A stretch of 64,000 bases of DNA, taken from positions 496,001-560,000 of the forward strand of contig NZ_CP015839.1 of the NCBI RefSeq assembly GCF_001651805.1, in the 5' to 3' direction. The DNA is from Marinobacterium aestuarii. GTDB taxonomy: Bacteria > Pseudomonadota > Gammaproteobacteria > Pseudomonadales > Balneatricaceae. The translations under genes were made by a program, and so were the position numbers. Positions 24,928-34,552 of this stretch are shown here, piece by piece (position 1 is the first letter of the stretch; every line of letters starts with the position of its first letter). The notes under the pieces were generated by a model that was not told where the DNA came from, did no database searches, and was given only the letters and a program-made list of their open reading frames with translations.

Positions 24928-26478
24928 TTAGCGGTACTGCCGGTTGTAACCCGACTGCAGCGCCGCCTGGACCTTTTCGAAGCCCAGGTCGTTGATCCGC
25001 TGCATGTAGCTGTCCCAGTCGGCGTCGACGTCCCTCGATCCCAGGATCCAGGCCTGCTGGGTTTCCAGCATGTAGGTGAGGATATTGGGCCAGTGTTTGT
25101 CGTAGACCTTGCGTTCCTCAACGGTCATGGCGATGCCGCTGAACTGCGGAATGATGTAATTCTCCTTTTCATACAGGTCGATCCCGGCCAGGGCTATGTC
25201 GTTGGTCCACTGGCGCTCGTAGGCATAGTCCATGTGAAAGCCAACGGGAATTTGCGCGCCAATTTCCCACATCTGGGCGTTGACGGGCTTGTCGGAGCCA
25301 AGCACTTCAGGCGTGTAGGTTGCCTTGCCGTCGACCAGGTTCCAGTGTTCGCCCTCGACACCGAAATTGAACAGCTTGCGCCCGGTATCGGTGAAGACGA
25401 AGTCGAAATACTTGATGGTCTCGACCGGGTGTTCGTTGGCATGGGAGATGGCCCAGCCATCGGGCTTGACCTCGATGCGGCCGTTCTCCTCCATGCGCAC
25501 GCCCGTAGGGCTGGCGGGCGGCGCGAAGGGCACCAGGTTGATGCCCGGCACCTTGTCAGCGAGGGACTCGTTGTAACCCGAGGTGCTGGCAAACCAGTCG
25601 TGGGTCATGCCCCCCAGGTCATTGCCCAGCAGGAATTCGCGGGAACGCGCGCCCCGGGTAAAGACCTCCTGGTCAATCAGGCCTTCCTTGTACCACTGCG
25701 CCAGGTTGCGCATCGCCACGCGGTATTCGGGGTCGGCGTAGCCAAAGCGCACGGTATCATCCTTGATGTAGAACTCGTGGTAGGCATCGGACCCGGTGGA
25801 GCGGGCATCCCACAGGGTGACCAGGCGGATCAGTTCCGGCCACTGGCGGGCGAAGTAGGGCACTTCATCCATCTTGCCATTGCCGTTGGGGTCCTGGTTG
25901 CGAAAGGCCGTCAGCACTGCATGCAGTTCGTCGACATTCTGCGGCTGTTGCAGGCCCAGCTTGTCGAGCCAGTCCTGGCGAATAAAATAGCCGCGTGCCG
26001 CCTTCCCGTCCGGAATGTAGGGGATGTAGTAGATATTGCCATCGGGCGCCGTAATGGCCTTCTTGATGGCGGGATTATCCGCCAGCATCTGCTTCAGGTG
26101 CGGCGCATGTTCGTCGATAAGGTCATTCAGCGGCAGGAAGGCGCCCTCCATGCCGTACTTGAAAAAGTTGTCCTTCAGCGCATCACCCCCGACGACATCG
26201 GGCAGGTCACCGGTCACCATCATCAGGTTGAACATCTCCTGGCTGTTGGTGCCGACGCGGGAGGCGACCCCCTTGAGGGTGATGCCGGTCAGTTCCGCCG
26301 CCTTGCGGGCCACGGGCCAGTTTTCATCCCAGGCGTACTTGTCGCGAAAGTGCATGTGGATGGTCATTTCCAGCGGCTTCTCGCTGATGCGATAGTCTTC
26401 AGTTGCCGCAGCGGCGGTGGCGGGCAGGGATGCACTGACAATTCCTGCAACAAGCATGGGTAACAGACGCTTGATCAT
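24928..26478 (-). CDS. AlgQ-like extracellular solute-binding protein of an oligouronate ABC importer
   Basis: Periplasmic binding protein of 516 residues with a Sec signal peptide (cleavage near TAAAATEDY; no lipobox). It resembles the LplA/AlgQ group that binds oligosaccharides. A calcium-binding EF-hand-like loop D-x-N-x-N-x-K-x-D-E (residues 196-205, DPNGNGKMDE) matches the ligand spacing of Sphingomonas A1 AlgQ proteins. It is followed by aromatic-rich segments suited to sugar stacking. It lies immediately downstream of two permease genes. Likely ligands are alginate oligomers. Confidence 0.87.
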   Translation of the reverse strand: MIKRLLPMLVAGIVSASLPATAAAATEDYRISEKPLEMTIHMHFRDKYAWDENWPVARKAAELTGITLKGVASRVGTNSQEMFNLMMVTGDLPDVVGGDALKDNFFKYGMEGAFLPLNDLIDEHAPHLKQMLADNPAIKKAITAPDGNIYYIPYIPDGKAARGYFIRQDWLDKLGLQQPQNVDELHAVLTAFRNQDPNGNGKMDEVPYFARQWPELIRLVTLWDARSTGSDAYHEFYIKDDTVRFGYADPEYRVAMRNLAQWYKEGLIDQEVFTRGARSREFLLGNDLGGMTHDWFASTSGYNESLADKVPGINLVPFAPPASPTGVRMEENGRIEVKPDGWAISHANEHPVETIKYFDFVFTDTGRKLFNFGVEGEHWNLVDGKATYTPEVLGSDKPVNAQMWEIGAQIPVGFHMDYAYERQWTNDIALAGIDLYEKENYIIPQFSGIAMTVEERKVYDKHWPNILTYMLETQQAWILGSRDVDADWDSYMQRINDLGFEKVQAALQSGYNRQYR

Positions 26479-26574
26479 TGTTATTCTCCGATTATTACTG
26501 TTTTTGTTCGGGTGTATGTGCGTGTAGCGACGCTGAATTTATTGTTTAAAAACGGCATCAGGAAACAGTGAGTA

Positions 26575-27456
26575 TTACTCCTTGACGCCTCCCATCATGA
26601 TGCCCTTGTTAAAGTGCTTCTGCAGGTAAGGATAAACAGCCAGTACCGGGATAATCGATGCAACGATAATGGCGGCAACGATGGTCTCGAAAGAATAATC
26701 ACTGTTGATCAGCGAGCTGGCGAACTGGTCATCCATATTAAGCTCGATGATTATTTTCTTCAGGTATACCTGCAAGGGGATCTTGTCTTCGTCGCGCAAT
26801 AACACCATGGCCCAGAAATAACCGTTCCAGCGAGCAACGATACAGAACAGCGCAATGGTCACCAGGGCCGGCTTGGACAGCGGGATATAGACCTTCCATA
26901 GAAGGGTGAATTCGTTGGCGCCATCCATCTTGGCGGCTTCTTCGAAGGATTCCGGTATGGATTCGAAGAAATTGCGCAACAGGATGATATTGAACGCGGT
27001 GCAGGCAAACGCAATCAGTATGCCGATGCGCGAGTCCAGCAACCCAAGGTCCCTGATGTTCAGGAAGAAGGGGATCATGCCGGCGTGGAACCACATGGTA
27101 AAGGCGACAAAGAAATTCAGGTAGCGGCGGCCGATCAAGCGCTTGCGCGACAGGGCATAGGCGCCTGGAATAATGATTGCCAGGCTGACGAGGGTGCCGA
27201 ATATCGTATAGAACAGGGTGTTGGCATAGGAAGTCCAGAACACCGGATCGCTGAGCACCCGGTCATAGGCGGCAAAGGTAATATCCTTGGGCAGCAGCAG
27301 AACATCACCGGATGTGACTGCCAGGCCGGAGCTGATGGACGATGCCGCTATATAGATAAACGGATAGAGCGTACTCAGCACAAAGAGTGTGAGCAGGGTC
27401 GCGTTGACAACGCCGAATACCTTGTCGCCGCGTGAATAAAGATTAAAACCTGACAT
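26575..27456 (-). CDS. ABC permease, AlgM2/LplC-YtcP type
   Basis: Inner-membrane permease of 293 residues with six helices and the EAA loop (ESFEEAAKMDGANEFTLLWKVYIPLSKPALV) that docks the ATPase. It belongs to the CUT1 sugar-permease group, and the ending KGIMMGGVKE is typical of the LplC/YtcP branch paired with large binding proteins. The gene is 15 bases from the other permease gene. With its partner it forms the channel for the oligouronate importer. Confidence 0.88.
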   Translation of the reverse strand: MSGFNLYSRGDKVFGVVNATLLTLFVLSTLYPFIYIAASSISSGLAVTSGDVLLLPKDITFAAYDRVLSDPVFWTSYANTLFYTIFGTLVSLAIIIPGAYALSRKRLIGRRYLNFFVAFTMWFHAGMIPFFLNIRDLGLLDSRIGILIAFACTAFNIILLRNFFESIPESFEEAAKMDGANEFTLLWKVYIPLSKPALVTIALFCIVARWNGYFWAMVLLRDEDKIPLQVYLKKIIIELNMDDQFASSLINSDYSFETIVAAIIVASIIPVLAVYPYLQKHFNKGIMMGGVKE

Positions 27457-27471
27457 AGTAATTCTCCACCC

Positions 27472-28398
27472 TTACCACAACGAAGACGATGAAAGTTTTC
27501 GGCTTATCCGGTTGGCTGAATACACCAGGATAAAGGCGATAACGGCGTTAAAGAGACCGGCGGCGGTGGCAATATCGTACTGGCTGCCCTGCAGGCCGAC
27601 CCGGTAAATAAAGGTGCTGATCACGTCCGAGGTCTCGAAGGTCGCCGGCTGGTACAGCAGGATGATGTACTCGAAACCCACTTCGACCAGATTACCGATG
27701 CGGATAATCAGCATGATAATGATGGTGGGCAGGATACTGGGCAGTGTAATGCGCCAGATTTGCTGCCAGCGGCTGGCGCCATCGACCCGGGCCGATTCGT
27801 AGAGCGACGGATTGACGCCGGCAATGGCCGCGAGGTAAACGATGGACTCGAAGCCGGCTTCCTTCCACATGGTCGAACCAATGAAAATGGGTCTGAAATA
27901 TTCCGGGTTGGTCAGGAAGTAGGTTTTTTCGAAGCCGAAGTATTCGAGCACCAGGTTAACAATACCGGTGGTCGGTGACAGAAAGCTCACCACCATGCCG
28001 GCAACGATAACGACGGAAATAAAGTGCGGCAGGTAGGCGATGGTCTGGGCTGTTTTCTTGAACACGGCATGGTGCAGTTCATTAAACATGAGCGCCAGTA
28101 TGATCGGCATCGGAAAAGCGAAAAGCAGACTGTAGAGACTGATCAGAAAGGTATTGCCAATGGAGCGCAGGAACAGCTCGTCATTGAACAGGGTCTGGAA
28201 GTGCTCGAATCCCACCCAGGTACTGCCATAAATTCCCTTGAACAGGCTGAAGTCCTTGAATGCAATCTGTAGCCCCGCCATGGGGGTATACAGGAACACG
28301 ATAAACCAGATAACCATTGGCGCCAGCAGCAGGTAGAGCTGCCAGTCGGTGCGAAGGGTCTGGCCCAGCGCCGATATTTTATTATTGGATGATGACAT
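27472..28398 (-). CDS. ABC permease, AlgM1/LplB type
   Basis: Permease of 308 residues, six helices, with the EAA loop YESARVDGASRWQQIWRITLP. The sequence features WFIVFLYTPMAGLQIAFKDF and NEL..AVFKKTAQTIAYLPHFIS are typical of the LplB/AlgM1 branch. The ATG at 28398 is preferred because GAGGG lies just upstream; an in-frame ATG nine codons earlier lacks a ribosome-binding site. It pairs with the AlgM2-like permease encoded directly downstream. Confidence 0.88.
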   Translation of the reverse strand: MSSSNNKISALGQTLRTDWQLYLLLAPMVIWFIVFLYTPMAGLQIAFKDFSLFKGIYGSTWVGFEHFQTLFNDELFLRSIGNTFLISLYSLLFAFPMPIILALMFNELHHAVFKKTAQTIAYLPHFISVVIVAGMVVSFLSPTTGIVNLVLEYFGFEKTYFLTNPEYFRPIFIGSTMWKEAGFESIVYLAAIAGVNPSLYESARVDGASRWQQIWRITLPSILPTIIIMLIIRIGNLVEVGFEYIILLYQPATFETSDVISTFIYRVGLQGSQYDIATAAGLFNAVIAFILVYSANRISRKLSSSSLW

Positions 28399-28451
28399 AG
28401 CACCCTCGTTTGAATCAGGCTTCATGGTGAAGGTATGAGTGCGGCTCGCGC

Positions 28452-29585
<1,134 letters not shown>

Positions 29586-30137
29586 GGGCGTTATGTCCAA
29601 TTGTTTTTTTAATTGTGTCGGGGGCTGGCGGCCCTGGATCAGGCAACGCGGGTTTCAGGTTTTACCCTGGCGGCTGCACTTGAATAAGGTTGGCTGATGC
29701 GCAACCTGCCTGGGTGACGGCGTCGGCTGCAGGCAACACCGTTTCTGGCGGCAACTGCCGTGTCTGGGTGATTGCTTCGAAGTGGGATAACCGCGCGGGT
29801 GGAAGTTGCCCGGGTGGCGGAGCGCGGATGCGGTGTGGTCTGGGTGCTGTAGTGCATGGTGCCCTCGCAGTAAGTCTTATTGTTAGCGTCGAGTCAGCAG
29901 CTTTATTGTCATACAATATCACCGAGAATATGGATTGTAAAGCCAGCTGGTAATGTCAATTGTATTAGACTAAATTGTTGTTTTTAAAAAATAAATTACT
30001 GTTCTTTTGAACGGGCAAGTTTCAAATTCAAAATTATATAGTAAGACAATATGTTTTCGTGGCCGCCTGGCGAAGGCGGCGCCGGCGCTCAGACGGTCGT
30101 TGCGAAGAGATTTCAGCAGGGGAGAACGGGACCTGCC
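29586..30137. other. 552-base leader/spacer upstream of the ABC operon
   Basis: Non-coding region between the MATE gene end and the ATPase gene. It carries the promoter with operator at 29906-29941, a degenerate operator TAGTAAGACAA (30039-30049) and a partial one TTGTATTAGAC (29960-29970). The predicted transcript start near 29905 leaves a leader of about 320 bases, unusually long. I see no recognisable riboswitch in it. Confidence 0.45.
29906..29941 (-). promoter_or_regulatory. Promoter and GntR operator of the ABC importer operon
   Basis: Minus strand: -35 TTTACA (29941-29936), 17 bases, -10 TATTGT (29918-29913). The palindrome TTGTCATACAA (29906-29916) overlaps the -10 exactly as at the DEH reductase gene. 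Confidence 0.6.
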
Positions 30138-31511
30138 TCAGGGGCGCCGGGTCGGCGTTTGCACAGAGGGTATTGCCGCGCCAGTGGCCAGGCTGCTGGC
30201 GTTGCGACGCAGGCGTCGGCTCAACGGCAGCGCTTTGAGCAGCTCTTCCGCCGGGATCATGGCGAATGCCCAGAAAATGGATGCCTCGAAGCCGATCACC
30301 AGGATGGCGCAGGCCGGAATGCTGATGAGCCACTGCGTCACGAAATGAATCCTGAGTACCTGCAGGCTTTCACCGATGGAGCGCAGGATGTGGCCGCACA
30401 GGGTGTTGTAGGTCCGCACGATGGGCAGAAATATATACAGGGGGGCAATGCTTGCCAGGGCTGTCAGGGTCGCAGGTTCAATAGCCGGATAGATCAGCTG
30501 CATTGACTGGCTCAACAGGTAGAAAGCCAGGGCAATAAACAGCGATGCCAGCAGGGCGGCCCGGGTGCACTCCCGGATGAAATAACCCAGCTGGCCGGTG
30601 TCCCCGCTGCCAAGCGCCTGGCTGATGGTGATGGCTGCCGCCTGGGCCCAGGCGGTAATGAACTGGGTGCCGATGCGAATCCAGGGAAATACCAGGGTAA
30701 TGGCAACGTAATCGTAAATGCTCAGCTGGGCGTAGATGAGCTGGTAGATGGTCATGCCCACGGACAGGATGATAAAGTTCGCCGCGATGGGGGCGATCTC
30801 CTGCAGGTGGCGCATGACGTGGGGCATGATGCGGCGGGCGCCGGGGGCGTTGCGGCCCAGGTTGCCGCTTTGGTACAGCATATGGGCGAGAAACAGCAGT
30901 CTGAAACCGATGGCCACAAGGCTGCCCCAGGCGGCTCCCTGCAGGCCCAGCGCGGGGATGACTCCCAGGCCGTTAATCAGGCCGTAGCTGATGATGACAT
31001 TGACGGGAAGCTCCAGCACAAAACCCTTGAGGGGGATTCGAGTATTGCCCCGGGCATTGAAAAATGCGCTCAGTACCTGGGTTATGCTGGCCGCGATCAG
31101 GATGTACTTGATGGTCGCGAGGTAAGCGTGGGCCTGCAGCTGCAAATCGGGGTTGTCCGACACCAGGGCAACCAGTTGCTGGCCAAAGACGCTAATGGTG
31201 CACCAGAAGAGCAACGCGGCGGCGAGGTTGATGCCAAGGCCTGCCCAGAATGCAATGCATATGGCCGGCTGCTGCCCAGAGCCCTGTGCGCGACTAAGGA
31301 TCAGCTGGGTGCCGTTGGACAGGGCGTGCTGGATACCCAGCATGAAGGCCATGATGGTCGTGGCGATGCCCATGGCGGCCAAAGCATGTTCGCCCAGTGG
31401 CGCCACGAGAAGGGTATCGATCATCAGCATGGACTGCATCAGCACGGCGTTGATCGCCAGAGGCCAGGCCAGTGAAAAGTTGTTTTTTATGTTATTGCTG
31501 AGTATGGGCAC
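30138..31511 (-). CDS. MATE-family efflux transporter
   Basis: Multidrug-and-toxin-extrusion type inner-membrane antiporter of 457 residues with twelve predicted helices and internal two-fold symmetry (LAWPLAINAVLMQSMLMIDTLLVAPLGE at the N-terminus). It would export a compound in exchange for Na+ or H+. It lies between the alginate importer and the hut genes, on the same strand as the importer. A perfect TTGTnnnACAA site 223-233 bases upstream hints that it belongs to the uronate regulon, which would be unusual. No drug specificity can be read. Confidence 0.87.
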   Translation of the reverse strand: MPILSNNIKNNFSLAWPLAINAVLMQSMLMIDTLLVAPLGEHALAAMGIATTIMAFMLGIQHALSNGTQLILSRAQGSGQQPAICIAFWAGLGINLAAALLFWCTISVFGQQLVALVSDNPDLQLQAHAYLATIKYILIAASITQVLSAFFNARGNTRIPLKGFVLELPVNVIISYGLINGLGVIPALGLQGAAWGSLVAIGFRLLFLAHMLYQSGNLGRNAPGARRIMPHVMRHLQEIAPIAANFIILSVGMTIYQLIYAQLSIYDYVAITLVFPWIRIGTQFITAWAQAAAITISQALGSGDTGQLGYFIRECTRAALLASLFIALAFYLLSQSMQLIYPAIEPATLTALASIAPLYIFLPIVRTYNTLCGHILRSIGESLQVLRIHFVTQWLISIPACAILVIGFEASIFWAFAMIPAEELLKALPLSRRLRRNASSLATGAAIPSVQTPTRRP

Positions 31512-31881
31512 CGGCAGGTCCTGTCGCTATCTGGATGATCCGCCTGGCGCACAACCCCGGTGTTCAGCACAGAGTAGAAACGGGCGGGGGTGCGCGGACA
31601 GGCGTATTTATGGCGTTCGCTATGGCGCGCCTGTTTCGGAAAATAGCCAAAGTTGAAGCAGCCCCGATTCATCCATGGGTCCGCAGGCGTAAGGGTGTTT
31701 CGAAGTCAGAACTGCCGTATACGTTAATTTCATTTGTCCTACAATACAACAAATTTTTATAAGCGTAGAGGGTCCGCAGAATGGGCTCGGGCCGAGTATT
31801 CAGGTCGTCGAGGGAGGGGCTGGGTGACGGCAAGGATGGCTGGGTGTGCCTGTGCTTGCCGCCCGGCGGGGATTTTGAGCG
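31512..31881. other. Spacer upstream of the MATE gene with a GntR-type operator
   Basis: A 370-base non-coding stretch between the MATE gene start and the hutC stop. It contains the perfect palindrome TTGTCCTACAA (31734-31744). On the minus strand this overlaps a -10-like TATTGT (31746-31741), although no good -35 is evident. Otherwise nothing recognisable. Confidence 0.45.
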
Positions 31882-32592
31882 CTAGGCGCTGAGGGTGGTG
31901 ATGGAGCGCAGCTTGTAGCGGGTGCCGGGGTGGGTGAGGCTGGCGAAGCTGATCAGGCGGCTATTGGACCAGGTGCGGCGGTTGACCTGAATGCAGGGGG
32001 TGTTGGCATCGATATCCAGCAGCTCCTGCACCTGCTCGCTCGGCAGCACGGCCTCGACGATATGCTCGATGCTGGAAATGGGGCACATTCTGGACAGGTA
32101 TTCGTTGGGGGTGTGCTGGCTGAAATCCTGTTCCAGGTAGCCCGGCACCGATGCTGCGATCACATAGCGGTTTTCCAGCTGGATCGGCAGGTCGTTTTCC
32201 AGGTGCACGATCACCGAGCGGTACACCGGCGTGCCGATGGGTATGCCCATCTGCATGGCCACCGATTCGCTGGCGGCGGTTTCACGCAGCTTGATGACCC
32301 GGCAACTGTAGTCGTGGCCACGCTGGCGTACCTCTTCGGCAATGTTCTTGATATCGGCCAGTGGCGACTCGGCCTTGGCATCGGAGACGAAGGTGCCAAG
32401 CCCAGGGTAGCGCACCAGCATGTTGTCCTGGACCAGGTCGCGGATGGCCTTGTTGACGGTCATGCGGCTGACGGCAAACTGCTGTGCCAGCTCGTTTTCG
32501 GTCGGAATCTTGCCGCCCGGGCGGTAGGTCTGCTGCTTGATCCCGTCGAGGATGAAGCTCTTGATCTGCTGGTAGCGCGGCTTGTTGCTCAC
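31882..32592 (-). CDS. hutC: HutC, GntR-family repressor of histidine utilisation
   Basis: Repressor of 236 residues that releases DNA when urocanate binds. An N-terminal winged helix (residues 1-70: KPRYQQIKSFILDGI, NELAQQFAVSRMTVNKAIRDL) is followed by a UTRA ligand domain (EEVRQRGHDYSCRVIKL through IQVNRRTW). The GTG at 32592 gives the standard HutC length; the longer upstream reading frame runs through the promoter. TGTATATACA-type operators lie in its own promoter and before the two divisions of the hut cluster. Confidence 0.9.
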   Translation of the reverse strand: MSNKPRYQQIKSFILDGIKQQTYRPGGKIPTENELAQQFAVSRMTVNKAIRDLVQDNMLVRYPGLGTFVSDAKAESPLADIKNIAEEVRQRGHDYSCRVIKLRETAASESVAMQMGIPIGTPVYRSVIVHLENDLPIQLENRYVIAASVPGYLEQDFSQHTPNEYLSRMCPISSIEHIVEAVLPSEQVQELLDIDANTPCIQVNRRTWSNSRLISFASLTHPGTRYKLRSITTLSA

Positions 32593-32622
32593 CCGATATC
32601 CCCAAGGATCCTGAAACCCACG

Positions 32623-32651
32623 ATTGTATATACTTCGATGCCTTGTCACAA
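32623..32651 (-). promoter_or_regulatory. hutC promoter with HutC operator
   Basis: Minus strand: -35 TTGTGA (32651-32646), 17 bases, -10 TACAAT (32628-32623). The operator-like TTGTATATACTT (plus strand 32625-32636) overlaps the -10, indicating autoregulation. Confidence 0.55.
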
Positions 32652-32716
32652 CGCGGCCCCGGTCTGGCCAGGGGCTGGCAAAGGCGCCGCCCTGGGCAGG
32701 AAAATGCACAAAGGAG

Positions 32717-32747
32717 TTTACGTTTGGTTTGATTATGTATATACATA
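32717..32747 (+). promoter_or_regulatory. HutC operator and promoter of the YjiH carrier gene
   Basis: -35 TTTACG (32717-32722), 17 bases, -10 TATACA (32740-32745). The 14-bp perfect palindrome TATGTATATACATA (32734-32747) covers the -10; its core TGTATATACA is the HutC-type site. Confidence 0.65.
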
Positions 32748-32877
32748 TACATACAAAAGGAATTGCTACCGCCTGAGGTCCGCCTGTGCGGGCATCAGTT
32801 TCTGGGGTTTTGCCGGGTGAGGGCGTCATCTGAGACGGGCCTGGGCGAAACTTCCTACAATAAGACAGGCAAAATTA

Positions 32878-34200
32878 ATGAACACGAACGAGGCTCTGGA
32901 CGTGACGTCCTCCAATCCGTTGTCTGTGCTCAAGCTGGTGCTATTCAGCGCGCTGGGTATTTTCTTTTTCTTTGTGCCGGTGGAGTTTGGCGGCAAGTCC
33001 ACCATTCCACTCGATCACATCGTCTCCTGGATTCGTGGCAATCAGGCCGGCGGCGCGGCTATCTATGCGTTGCTGATCATTGTCGCCGGCGGGCTTTATC
33101 CCTTCGTGCGCGGCACCTGGCGCGATAGCCGTACCCAGACGGTGTTTTCCTTCCTCAAGCTCGGCGGCGTACTGGTGTCGCTGATGGCCTATTTCGAGTT
33201 CGGGCCCGCGGCCCTGTTTGAAAAGGACATGCTGCCGTTCCTGTTTAACAAGCTGGTGATCCCGGTGGGGCTGATCGTGCCCCTGGGTGCGATCTTCCTG
33301 GCCTTTCTGATCAGCTACGGCCTGCTGGAGCTGATCGGTGTGCTGTGCCAGCCGATCATGCGGCCGCTGTTCAAGACCCCGGGAAAATCCGCCATCGATG
33401 CGGTGGCATCCTTTGTCGGCAGCTACTCCATCGGCCTGCTAATTACCAACCGGGTGTACAAGTCCGGCCAGTATTCCGCCAAGGAAGCGGCCATTATCGC
33501 CACCGGCTTCTCCACGGTATCGGCCACCTTTATGGTGATCGTGGCCAAGACCCTGGGGCTGATGGATATCTGGAACCTGTTCTTCTGGTCGACGCTGCTG
33601 GTCACCTTCCTGGTGACCGCCATCACGGTGCGGATCTTCCCGTTGTCGAAAATGGATGATACCGCCGCCGCGCCTGAGTCGGAGGTGCTGCAACATTCGC
33701 GTTTGAAGCAGGCGCTGATTGAAGGGCTTGAAGCGAATCGCCAGGCGCAGCCCCTGCTGACCAATATCGGCGTCAACCTGCGCGAAGGCGTGCTGATGGC
33801 CATGAGCATCCTGCCCTCGATCATGTCCGTGGGCCTGATCGGACTGCTGCTGGCCAAGTACACGCCGCTGTTCGACTGGATGGGCTACCTGTTTTACCCG
33901 TTCACGGCGTTGGCGCAGCTGCCCGATGCCCTGCTGGTGGCCAAGGCCTCGGCCACGGGCCTGGCGGAAATGTTCCTGCCGGCGCTGCTGATGGCCGACG
34001 GCGCCATCGCGAGCAAGTTCGTCACCGGTGCTGTGGCTATTTCATCGATCCTGTTCTTCTCGGCATCGATTCCCTGCATCCTCTCGACCGAGATCCCGCT
34101 GACCATCCGCCAGATGCTGATGATCTGGTACCAGCGCGTAGCGCTGACCATCCTGCTGTCGGCCCCCTTTGCCTTCTATGCGCAGCACCTGCTGAGCTAG
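32878..34200 (+). CDS. YjiH-family nucleoside-recognition-domain membrane protein, probable histidine/urocanate carrier
   Basis: Inner-membrane protein of 440 residues with about eleven helices. Two nucleoside-recognition (Gate) domain segments are visible (SFVGSYSIGLLITNRVYKSG and LAEMFLPALLMADGAIASKF). The family is named after E. coli YjiH; its substrate is not firmly known. The gene is divergent from hutC with a HutC operator on its promoter, so import of histidine, urocanate or a related amino acid is the best inference. It ends in a strong terminator. Confidence 0.82.
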   Translation: MNTNEALDVTSSNPLSVLKLVLFSALGIFFFFVPVEFGGKSTIPLDHIVSWIRGNQAGGAAIYALLIIVAGGLYPFVRGTWRDSRTQTVFSFLKLGGVLVSLMAYFEFGPAALFEKDMLPFLFNKLVIPVGLIVPLGAIFLAFLISYGLLELIGVLCQPIMRPLFKTPGKSAIDAVASFVGSYSIGLLITNRVYKSGQYSAKEAAIIATGFSTVSATFMVIVAKTLGLMDIWNLFFWSTLLVTFLVTAITVRIFPLSKMDDTAAAPESEVLQHSRLKQALIEGLEANRQAQPLLTNIGVNLREGVLMAMSILPSIMSVGLIGLLLAKYTPLFDWMGYLFYPFTALAQLPDALLVAKASATGLAEMFLPALLMADGAIASKFVTGAVAISSILFFSASIPCILSTEIPLTIRQMLMIWYQRVALTILLSAPFAFYAQHLLS

Positions 34201-34230
34201 CAGCCTGGCGCTGGCATCCCCATGTACCCG

Positions 34231-34268
34231 AAAGTCCGCAGCAGCCTTAGCCGTTGCGGACTTTTTTG
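34231..34268 (+). terminator. Terminator after the YjiH-type carrier gene
   Basis: Perfect 10-bp stem AAAGTCCGCA / TGCGGACTTT, loop of 14 bases, ending in a run of T residues. Confidence 0.88.
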
Positions 34269-34552
34269 CTTGTGTCCCGGGCGTATCCCGACGGCTGCTG
34301 CTCCGGGGGCCGGCCAGATTGACAGGCATTGAACATGGTCTGGATTTTGGCCAGAACAGCCTCGGCCATGGAGATGAGGCCGAAGTGACGGTGCTTACTT
34401 CGAGCAAGTACGGAGTCTTTAAACTCTGCTTTTACAGGACAAGCGTCCTAACATTATCCATAGCTCATCCATCCAATCGGCCGGCCTATCACTGACGGCG
34501 CCCTCAGGTGACGACGACCGCAGAGTCGGCACAGACGCAGGAGATTGCAGCT
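34269..34552. other. Spacer upstream of the TTC38-like gene
   Basis: With the preceding terminator this is a 352-base gap. I see no recognisable promoter consensus, operator or coding signal in it. Confidence 0.4.

Noticed and set aside
24811-26463. 550-codon open frame opposite the binding-protein gene
   Set aside because: Antisense shadow; the minus-strand frame has a signal peptide, calcium loop and operon context.
32853-32866. TACAATAAGACA just before the YjiH-type start, resembling the GntR operator of the alginate locus
   Set aside because: Only one half matches TTGTnnnACAA and it lies downstream of a promoter already explained by HutC; kept out of the regulon.
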